From Acidobacteriaceae bacterium (lineage in GTDB: Bacteria > Acidobacteriota > Terriglobia > Terriglobales > Acidobacteriaceae): 11,054 nucleotides of DNA. This document shows positions 5,652 through 11,054 of the stretch, piece by piece. Below the pieces are notes generated by a model. It saw nothing but the letters and a program-made list of their open reading frames with translations, had not been told where the DNA came from and did no database searches. The position numbers and the translations under genes are program-made. Positions within the stretch are counted from its first letter, which is position 1. Each line of letters begins with the position of its first letter. The stretch is from positions 1-11,054 of the forward strand of contig PLKY01000187.1 in assembly GCA_003140785.1 (NCBI GenBank), read 5' to 3'.

Positions 5652-6150
5652 AATTTGCTGTGCAGGGCCGAAACGATGACCAATCAATGCCGCGCTGAAA
5701 CTCTTCGTCGGGATGAAATATCGCACTGAAGGTAAATGCAAATTGAGATGGGCCATTCGCATCGAGGTGGGCGATGCGGCGCTTCGCTTCGTCAATTCCA
5801 GGAATGTGACCCGCAGGCACCCACCACAGCGCCGAGTAAGCTCCTGCAAATTTCTCAAACCACGCATACCGCTGGCGCACGAGTTCCACGTGCACAGTTT
5901 GGTATACGAAATGGCGCAGGTTCTCGACTGACTCCCACACTGACATGTTCAACAGTGTGCGCTCATCTTGAAAAGGTCGCAGGTAGGTTGCGTTGCCTTC
6001 GCCCGTCTGCAGGCGCCACACAAAGCCGGGACTCGCGTCGGCGAGCGCGTTGATCTCGTCGAGCCTCTCGACGAAGCCGGACATGATTGGATCGCTAAGC
6101 TCGGCGCGGATGCGGCCGATGTTGACCTGTGCAATGTGGTATTGGCTCAT
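5650..6150 (-). CDS. DUF3291-family protein
   Basis: The 166-residue chain begins YHIAQVNIGRIRAELSDP (4-21), continues FVERLDEINALADASPGFVWRLQ (26-48) and holds SVWESVENLRHFVYQTVH (70-87). These are the landmarks I know for DUF3291, a predicted dimeric alpha-beta barrel related to antibiotic-monooxygenase-like proteins. H80, Y83 and H87 lie on one helix and might line a pocket. No enzyme activity is established for the family. The frame is open 25 codons further up, into the M3 gene's stop region, but the ATG at 6150 has GGAG about seven bases before it and starts exactly at the conserved segment. It lies 34 bases after the M3 stop and 45 before the YjbR start on the same strand, so co-transcription is likely. 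Confidence 0.85.
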   Translation of the reverse strand: MSQYHIAQVNIGRIRAELSDPIMSGFVERLDEINALADASPGFVWRLQTGEGNATYLRPFQDERTLLNMSVWESVENLRHFVYQTVHVELVRQRYAWFEKFAGAYSALWWVPAGHIPGIDEAKRRIAHLDANGPSQFAFTFSAIFHPDEEFQRGIDWSSFRPCTAN

Positions 6151-6184
6151 CGTTTCTCCCGACGTAATGATTTCGAAAGAGCGG

Positions 6185-8191
6185 TTACACGTGAACTCCC
6201 AGGAGTTCGCTTTCAAACTCCTCATTCAGCCACTTTGAAAACGCAGAAAACTCCTCGTCCCGGCCGAGAAAATCGCGCACCATCTGTCGTCCAGGCTTTG
6301 ACCCACCCTGTTCGAGCACCGTTTTGCGATACTTCGCGCCAGCCTCGCAACCAAGGAGATCCGCAGGATCGAACTGCGCAAAGAAGTCCAGCGCGATCAC
6401 CTTGTCAAACGCATAGGTGTAGTAGTTCGATGAGTAGCCTGTGAGATGGCCGAAGCTCGCGTACATGCGATTGCCATCTTTCCACGTCCACGGCTGCAGG
6501 CTCTCGTAGAGCCGCTTCGTCGTTTCGTCCAGATCGATCGTAGCCGGATCATGGTCGTGCAGGTCGAGCGACAGCGTGGTGTAGTAGAGCTGCGCGCGCA
6601 CCCAGTCGGCTCTACCAAACGATCCCGCCAGCTTCATCTTTCGGATAATCTCGGAAGGCAGCACTTCGCCCGTCTGGTAGTGCTTGGCAAACGCCTGCAG
6701 CAACTTTTCATCGCGGAAGAATTCCTCGAGCATCTGCGATGGAACTTCGATGAAGTCGCCCTCCGTCGCAAATCCCGAGAGCCCCGCCCACTCCGTTTGC
6801 CCGCCCAGAATCGCGTGCATCAGGTGGCCAAACTCGTGGAAATATGTGACGACGTCTGAATACTGCATGAGTCCAGGATCTTTATCGTCGCCTCCAGGAA
6901 AGTTACAGATCAGCGCAGCTTCAGGCTGATAGCGGCCCCGCACACCGGTGACCACTGGCGCCGCAGAGAACCACTTGTCCTTGCCTTCGCGCGGATGCAT
7001 GTCGAGATAAAAGCGCCCCACGATCTTGCTCCCTTCATGCACATCGAAAACCGACACCGCGGGGTCCCATGCCGGCGCATCCACGCGCCGAAACTCAATC
7101 TTGAACAGCCGCGCCGCAGTCTCCAGCACTCCGGCCTCGACCTGCGCGTAAGGGAAATAAGGCCGCACCGACTGCGAATCGAAATCGAACTCAGCCCGCC
7201 GGAACTGCTCGTACCAGTAGCCACGGCTCACGATGTCAATCGCCTTCACACCCTGCTCACGGCTGCGCGTGAAATCGAGAATCAGCTCGTGCTCGCGGTG
7301 CGCGCCTTCGCGGCTTGCCTCGTTGAGCTTGGCCAGAAACGTCCGCACATTCGCGGCCGATCCCATCATCTGGTCAGCCGTAGCCAGGTCAGCCCAGCTG
7401 CGGAAACCGAGAATCGTCGCGACCTCCTGCCTCGTCGCAAGCAGATCGAGCAGGATTTGCTGGTTCACCGGATACGCGCGCGTGTTGTAGGCCAGAAACA
7501 TCCGCTCCCGCAACGCCGCGCTCGCCGCAAATGTCATCACCGGCTGCATGTCCGGCGGATCAGTCGTCAGAGTCACCCGTCCTTCAGCATTCGCTGGATG
7601 TCGCGCGAGATAATCCGCCGGCAACCCCTCCAGCTCAGCAAGCAACGCCTCGATAGTCTTCGCACCCTCCTGGATATTGCGGCTGAAATTGAGCGAGTGC
7701 CGCGTCGCCTTCTCGTGCAGAGCCTGCAAGCGGTCCCGCGTCGCCTGATCCTTGTCCACGCCCGAGAGCCGATAGCTCAGTAGCGTGCGCTCTACGTAGT
7801 GTTTGGTCGCCGGATCGGCGCTCGCTAGGTCGATCGCCGCCAGCGCATCGTACACGGCGCGGTTCAGGCTGAGCGCGCTACCTGCCATGGATACGCGTTG
7901 CGCTTCCATCTGTGCCTGGTCGCGCACAGCCTTATCCGCGGCGACCGAGTTAAGAATGCCTGCTTGTGCTCCAGCCAGGCTTAACTGCTCGATAGCGGCA
8001 TCATAAAGACGCAGCGAATTCTCCGGCGTACGCGGCCCCTCGACCGCCAGCAGCGCGGCCAGCGCCGCTTCGTGTGCCGCCAACCGCGACGCGACCCACC
8101 CGGCCAATGCTTCGGCGGAACCGGCTCCGCCCGCCTCCCACACATGGATCTCTTCGGTCACTGTAGCGGCGGCCAGGGTTCCAGCAGACAT
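6185..8191 (-). CDS. M3-family zinc oligopeptidase (thimet oligopeptidase/PrlC type)
   Basis: The 668-residue protein is full length for family M3. The zinc site is intact: HEFGH at 452-456 (ligands H452 and H456, catalytic E453) and, downstream, GDFIEVPSQMLEEF with E482 as third ligand. The C-terminal substrate-binding part shows FGHLTGYSSNYYTY (580-593), where thimet oligopeptidases carry the Gly/Tyr-rich loop. There is no signal peptide, so it should cleave short peptides in the cytoplasm as a late step of protein turnover. The N-terminal 60 residues are Ala-rich. The ATG at 8191 is the first possible start; GGAGG lies 12 bases upstream, a little far. It heads the minus-strand unit with DUF3291 and YjbR proteins. 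Its promoter should lie in the 326-base divergent gap shared with aroDE, where an 8-bp inverted repeat covers the best candidate. Confidence 0.97.
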   Translation of the reverse strand: MSAGTLAAATVTEEIHVWEAGGAGSAEALAGWVASRLAAHEAALAALLAVEGPRTPENSLRLYDAAIEQLSLAGAQAGILNSVAADKAVRDQAQMEAQRVSMAGSALSLNRAVYDALAAIDLASADPATKHYVERTLLSYRLSGVDKDQATRDRLQALHEKATRHSLNFSRNIQEGAKTIEALLAELEGLPADYLARHPANAEGRVTLTTDPPDMQPVMTFAASAALRERMFLAYNTRAYPVNQQILLDLLATRQEVATILGFRSWADLATADQMMGSAANVRTFLAKLNEASREGAHREHELILDFTRSREQGVKAIDIVSRGYWYEQFRRAEFDFDSQSVRPYFPYAQVEAGVLETAARLFKIEFRRVDAPAWDPAVSVFDVHEGSKIVGRFYLDMHPREGKDKWFSAAPVVTGVRGRYQPEAALICNFPGGDDKDPGLMQYSDVVTYFHEFGHLMHAILGGQTEWAGLSGFATEGDFIEVPSQMLEEFFRDEKLLQAFAKHYQTGEVLPSEIIRKMKLAGSFGRADWVRAQLYYTTLSLDLHDHDPATIDLDETTKRLYESLQPWTWKDGNRMYASFGHLTGYSSNYYTYAFDKVIALDFFAQFDPADLLGCEAGAKYRKTVLEQGGSKPGRQMVRDFLGRDEEFSAFSKWLNEEFESELLGVHV

Positions 8192-8273
8192 GATCGGCTC
8201 AATCCTCCAAAGTCTAGGTTGCCACAGCGGGCCGGCTTCGCGACGTCTTCACAAGGAACTGAGGCGGACGCGC

Positions 8274-8311
8274 GACCGTAAGTGTATTTATTCCAGTAAA
8301 TTACGGTCCAA
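8274..8311 (-). promoter_or_regulatory. Inverted repeat overlapping the candidate M3 operon promoter
   Basis: GACCGTAA (8274-8281) and TTACGGTC (8301-8308) are perfect 8-base complements with 19 AT-rich bases between; inside lies a further TTTA/TAAA pair (8287-8290, 8297-8300). On the minus strand TTGGAC (8311-8306) could be a -35 and TACACT (8286-8281, 4/6) a -10 with a 19-base spacer, so the repeat arms cover both boxes. This arrangement fits a repressor operator. The promoter boxes are weak and the link is inference. Confidence 0.4.
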
Positions 8312-8330
8312 ATATCTGCTATTGCTGATC

Positions 8331-8432
8331 ATGCCGGGTACCACTGCGGCACCCACCCTGCGCATCACAACCATCGATCCCGCAAGGACGTTGCGCCTCG
8401 AATAAGGCCGCAAAACCGGATAACTGGTTGCC
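8331..8432 (+). pseudogene. Possible relic of a small STAS-like/unknown acidobacterial gene
   Basis: An ATG at 8331 opens 24 codons, ending TLRITTIDPARTLRLE before TAA at 8403. In the same frame the sequence goes on GRKTG, a second TAA at 8421, then LVA. From memory, Acidobacteria have many small proteins with an N-terminus of the form LRIT...LRLEGRLxGPWVxEL. Here LE-stop-GRKTG-stop-LVA fits that pattern with two stops. No ribosome binding site precedes it and nothing recognisable follows, so it would be a non-functional remnant. The resemblance is recalled and not searched; a chance open frame remains quite possible. Confidence 0.3.
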
Positions 8433-8474
8433 TCGTCCATACAAAATATGACACTCCGGTGTCCACTTCTGTGG

Positions 8475-8503
8475 TTGCATCCGGTCCGCAAGCCATCTAA
8501 TAT
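8475..8503 (+). promoter_or_regulatory. aroDE: Candidate aroDE promoter giving a near-leaderless transcript
   Basis: TTGCAT (8475-8480) and TAATAT (8498-8503, 4/6 to the -10) are separated by 17 bases. Transcription would start near 8510, only about 8 bases before the ATG at 8518. This agrees with the lack of any Shine-Dalgarno sequence there. The -35 matches only the first three bases of the consensus, so the call is tentative. Confidence 0.35.
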
Positions 8504-8517
8504 GCGTCAATTAAGTT

Positions 8518-10074
8518 ATGTCGCTTGCTGCCGCCATCGCGAGCCCGGCCCCGACCCCTGCCAACCTCCGGCTCAGGGTAGGCAAGCTCTGCGTCGCCAT
8601 TCAAGCCGAGACCCCGGCCGAATTGGTGGATCGCGCGGAGGCGGCGCTCAAAGATGTCCGCTTTTTTGAGTTTCGCCTCGACTCGCTGCCCAAGCCGGCA
8701 ATCGCACTGCCCTATTTGAAACAGTTTCTTTCTGAGCATAAAGACGTCACCGCGATCGCTACCTGCCGCCGCAAGGAGTTTGGCGGCGGCTTCGTGGGGG
8801 CATTGGCGGCAGAGCTCGCGATCCTGTCGGATGCCGCAGTGGCGGGCTGCCAGATTGTCGACCTCGAAGTCGAATCTGCCGAGCAAGCCAAGCCTGCGCA
8901 ACTCGCCAAGCTTCGCTCTACAGGAGCGGCGCTCCTGATCAGCTTTCACGACTTCACGCGCACGCGCGGCCTGGAGCAGGTGGCCGACCGCATCGAGCGC
9001 TTCAAACCGGAATACGTGAAAGTGGTTTCAACCGCGCGGTCCCTCGCGGATAATCTCGCCGTTCTTCGCCTGATTGAAGACCGCTCCCTTGCAACGAATG
9101 TCGTTGGCATTGCCATGGGCGAGGAAGGCATCCTGAGCCGCGTGCTCGGCCCGCGAGCTGGCGCGGCCTTCACGTTTGCCTCACTCACCGACGGAGTTGA
9201 AACAGCCCTGGGGCAAATGGCCGCGCGTACGCTGCTCGACGTCTATCGTATAGACCAGCTCGATCCTGCAACCCGCATCTTCGGCGTGGCCGGCAATCCG
9301 ATCACGCACTCCCTATCGCCGCTCATGCACAATCGCGCATTTCGGCGCGAGATCGTCAACGCGGTGATGCTGCCGCTCAAGGCGCGTTCGCTCGACGATC
9401 TTCTCACCGTAATCCGGGACCTCCCTCTTGCCGGCGTGGCCGTAACCATGCCGCTGAAAGAGGAAGTGCTGCCGCATCTCGCCAACATGGACCCGCTCAC
9501 CGCGAAGATCGGCGCGTGCAATACCCTGCGCACCGGGGCCGATGGAAAGCTCTACGGCTTCAACACCGATGTCGCCGGCGTCATTCGTCCGCTCGAAAAG
9601 CGCCTGCGGTTGAAGGGCGCGCGCATTGCCGTGCTGGGCGCCGGGGGCGCGGCGCGGGCCGCAGTTTTTGGCCTCGTCGCGCAGGGCGCCGAAGTCTTCG
9701 TTGTGAACCGCACGCACGAAAAAGCCGTCGCACTCGCGCGCCAGGCAAAAGCAAAATCGCTCAAGCACGAAGTCTTCGCAAAGCAGCGCTTCGATGTGCT
9801 CATCAATTCCACGCCTTGCGGCATGAAAGGCGTAAAGCAGACCCTCCCAATTGCGGAGAACGAACTCAACGCCAGCCTGGTCTTCGACATGGTCTATAAC
9901 CCCATCGAGACACCGCTGCTCAAGCTGGCGCACAGCCGCGGTCTCGGCGTGGTCAGCGGCTTGGAGATGTTTGTGCAGCAGGGCGCGCGCCAGTTCGAAA
10001 TATGGACGGGGAAGCCAGCCCCCGAAAACGAAATGCTGCGTGTGGTGGAGCAGGAGCTCCGCCGGCGCGTCTGA
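8518..10074 (+). CDS. aroDE: Fused 3-dehydroquinate dehydratase (type I) / shikimate dehydrogenase
   Basis: The 518-residue protein joins two consecutive shikimate-pathway enzymes. Residues 19-245 are a type I dehydroquinate dehydratase: FFEFRLDS (49-56), ATCRRKEFGG (81-90), SFHDF with the general base H144, and YVKVV with the Schiff-base K168. Residues 253-518 are shikimate dehydrogenase: FGVAGNPITHSLSPLMHN (255-272) binds shikimate, K314 in TMPLKEE and D351 in NTDV are the catalytic pair, and VLGAGGAAR (372-380) with VNRTHEKA (396-403) binds NADPH. GLEMFVQQGARQFEIWTG (481-498) closes the domain. Together they convert 3-dehydroquinate to shikimate through 3-dehydroshikimate. This order is known from plants, Chlamydia and, to my knowledge, Acidobacteria. 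No key residue is missing. The ATG at 8518 is the only reasonable start although no Shine-Dalgarno is visible. It is a single gene, facing the secreted-protein gene. Confidence 0.97.
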   Translation: MSLAAAIASPAPTPANLRLRVGKLCVAIQAETPAELVDRAEAALKDVRFFEFRLDSLPKPAIALPYLKQFLSEHKDVTAIATCRRKEFGGGFVGALAAELAILSDAAVAGCQIVDLEVESAEQAKPAQLAKLRSTGAALLISFHDFTRTRGLEQVADRIERFKPEYVKVVSTARSLADNLAVLRLIEDRSLATNVVGIAMGEEGILSRVLGPRAGAAFTFASLTDGVETALGQMAARTLLDVYRIDQLDPATRIFGVAGNPITHSLSPLMHNRAFRREIVNAVMLPLKARSLDDLLTVIRDLPLAGVAVTMPLKEEVLPHLANMDPLTAKIGACNTLRTGADGKLYGFNTDVAGVIRPLEKRLRLKGARIAVLGAGGAARAAVFGLVAQGAEVFVVNRTHEKAVALARQAKAKSLKHEVFAKQRFDVLINSTPCGMKGVKQTLPIAENELNASLVFDMVYNPIETPLLKLAHSRGLGVVSGLEMFVQQGARQFEIWTGKPAPENEMLRVVEQELRRRV

Positions 10075-10132
10075 CACGCCTGAACGGCCGCCGAACAGTC
10101 CAGTGCAAGCAGGGAACCGCGCTCTGCCAGTT

Positions 10133-10873
10133 TTAAGGTGCGGAAGAATTATTCTGCTGCGTTAGCTTGTCGGTCTGCTGCTGAATGATCTTCTTCACGC
10201 GGGCGACGGCTCCATATTCGTGCAGAAGATTGAAGCCGAATCCCGTGCCGAATTTGATCCCGTATCCCTCAAAGCTTTTTCCGACGGACACGTTGTGCGC
10301 CGGCAAATAGGCATCGGCCAACGCGGTCGACAGCGCATAGCCGACCAGCACGGCATAATTCGGCATTTGCGGTCCTCGATCGCTGAATCCTACGAATTCG
10401 CTGCGCAGCGCCCACCATATTCTTGACTTCGCTGGTCCGGAACCTTTGCGAAAGTAGCGCGGATCCTGGTGAAACACCGAGGGCACAACAGCCTGGGCGA
10501 AAAGAAAGGTCGAGGCAAGGTTGGCGGCGTTGTACCCATAGAGTTGCGCAAAGCCACGCCCACCAGGTGCATAAAACGGACCCAAGCCCAGAGACCTGTC
10601 GAACAAGGTCGTCACACCCGCGCGAATCGGAGAAGACAAATCGATTGTCGAGCGGTAGGCCAGTTCGAATTTCTGCCAAGCTCGCAGCGGAGGCACGGCC
10701 GAGTCAGGATCGTGCACGGTGTCGTATCCGGCAAAGAGGATCAAGGCGCGGTTGTGCGGAATAGGCTCCTCAGGCAGCGACGGATCGATGCGCGCCTGCG
10801 CCGATGCGATGTGCAGGCCAAGAGAACAGGCAAGAAAAACGCACAAGACGAACATTACAGATCGTGGATTCAA
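10133..10873 (-). CDS. Secreted protein of an uncharacterised acidobacterial-type family (HQDPRYF motif)
   Basis: From the TTG at 10873 the protein has 246 residues. It begins with a signal peptide (NPRS, then a hydrophobic stretch at 6-20, and ASA before Q26). The mature part has a Tyr-rich N-terminal half, GFAQLYGYNAANLASTF (107-123), FHQDPRYFRKGSG (134-146) and FEGYGIKFGTGFGFNLLHEY (201-220), and ends in a Gln/Asn-rich tail. I recognise the central pattern from hypothetical secreted or outer-membrane proteins common in Acidobacteria, with no known function. The TTG is chosen because GAGGG lies six bases upstream and it gives a proper charged n-region; an ATG at 10855 has no ribosome binding site, and the GTG at 10972 would place 33 unlikely residues before the signal peptide. 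The gene is convergent with aroDE, with a 58-base gap. Confidence 0.8.
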   Translation of the reverse strand: MNPRSVMFVLCVFLACSLGLHIASAQARIDPSLPEEPIPHNRALILFAGYDTVHDPDSAVPPLRAWQKFELAYRSTIDLSSPIRAGVTTLFDRSLGLGPFYAPGGRGFAQLYGYNAANLASTFLFAQAVVPSVFHQDPRYFRKGSGPAKSRIWWALRSEFVGFSDRGPQMPNYAVLVGYALSTALADAYLPAHNVSVGKSFEGYGIKFGTGFGFNLLHEYGAVARVKKIIQQQTDKLTQQNNSSAP

Positions 10874-10996
10874 AATGCACCCTCTGCATGGAACACCTTG
10901 CGGGGTTTGAATGCGGCAGCGCAAATTGGGTTGCACCAACCAGTTCCACCACGATTCCGGAATGAAGAGCACTCGATTGCCTTCGACAGAGCCACC

Positions 10997-11025
10997 CTAA
11001 GGCGTCCTATGAGAGGGGATGTCAA
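10997..11025 (-). promoter_or_regulatory. Candidate promoter region with consensus -35 for the secreted-protein gene
   Basis: On the minus strand a perfect TTGACA (11025-11020) occurs about 150 bases before the TTG start, in the context TTCTCTTGACA. At 17 bases the -10 position reads CCTTAG, which is poor, so only the -35 is convincing. The flanks GAGAGG (11011-11016) and CCTCTC (11035-11040) form a 6-bp inverted repeat around it. It may instead belong to the end of a gene beyond the window. Confidence 0.25.
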
Positions 11026-11054
11026 GAGAAAAAACCTCTCCCCGCTCCCCTGGG

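Larger units (their letters stand above)
8192..8517. other. 326-base divergent intergenic region between the M3 operon and aroDE
   Basis: It must contain the promoters of both flanking units. From left to right it holds the M3 ribosome binding site (GGAGG on the minus strand, about 8204-8208) and a long-spaced inverted repeat over a candidate M3 promoter (8274-8311). Next come a short open frame that looks like a decayed small gene (8331-8432) and a 5-bp palindrome GACAC-TCCG-GTGTC (8450-8463). Last is a candidate aroDE promoter (8475-8503). No tRNA or terminator was seen. Confidence 0.6.

Noticed and set aside
4954..5679. A 241-codon plus-strand open frame across the YjbR gene
   Set aside because: It is antisense to the recognisable YjbR domain; its Cys/Arg-rich stretches look like a reverse-frame artefact.
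6995..7783. A 262-codon open frame on the plus strand antisense to the M3 peptidase
   Set aside because: It lies wholly inside a well-supported gene, has a His/Arg/Leu-rich composition typical of GC-rich reverse frames, and shows no motif.
8288..8491. A 67-codon minus-strand open frame in the M3/aroDE gap
   Set aside because: No ribosome binding site, no recognisable motif, and it covers the regulatory elements of both flanking units.
9313..10077. A 254-codon open frame on the minus strand antisense to aroDE
   Set aside because: The plus strand encodes both intact AroD and AroE active sites; the reverse frame has no recognisable domain.
1..11054. A defence system, mobile island, biosynthetic cluster or CRISPR locus
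   Set aside because: No repeats with spacers, integrase, transposase, nuclease-helicase set or toxin-antitoxin pair could be found; the genes are mostly housekeeping or single conserved unknowns.

Overview
The window is an ordinary, gene-dense, GC-rich chromosomal stretch, most likely from a member of the Acidobacteria (Terriglobia-like). The best taxonomic clues are a single-chain AroD-AroE fusion, a secreted protein of a family I associate with Acidobacteria (HQDPRYFRKGSG motif), and many short transcription units on alternating strands. The assignment is by recognition, not by a search. I see no transposase, integrase, phage gene, CRISPR array, tRNA or rRNA.

Layout: (1-1277, minus) the first 127 residues of a NahK-like sugar kinase, preceded on the same strand by a sugar-1-phosphate nucleotidyltransferase; they share an ATGA stop/start overlap. 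(1278-1574) a divergent promoter region with two candidate promoters and two inverted repeats. (1575-2111, plus) a secreted DUF3617-type protein. (2178-2948, minus) a dolichyl-phosphate-type GT2 glycosyltransferase. (3157-3462, plus) an HU/IHF-type DNA-binding protein. (3534-4640, minus) a PgeF/YfiH protein with a long N-terminal extension. (4641-5121) a 481-base non-coding stretch with hairpins. (8191 down to 5122, minus) a probable operon of M3 oligopeptidase, DUF3291 protein and MmcQ/YjbR protein. (8192-8517) a divergent regulatory region holding an inverted repeat and a possible small gene relic. (8518-10074, plus) the fused 3-dehydroquinate dehydratase/shikimate dehydrogenase. (10133-10873, minus) the secreted acidobacterial-type protein, followed to the window end by its upstream region.

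Functional links are modest. The kinase and nucleotidyltransferase can jointly turn a free sugar into a nucleotide sugar. GT2 and PgeF belong to cell-envelope work (lipid-linked sugar transfer, peptidoglycan quality control). AroDE makes shikimate. The M3 operon combines a peptidase with two small proteins of unknown role. I did not find a convincing new multi-gene system. The points most worth checking are the degenerate small-gene relic and the inverted repeat upstream of the M3 gene, the near-leaderless start of aroDE, the displaced strong ribosome binding site before the YjbR gene, and the uncharacterised secreted protein at the right end.
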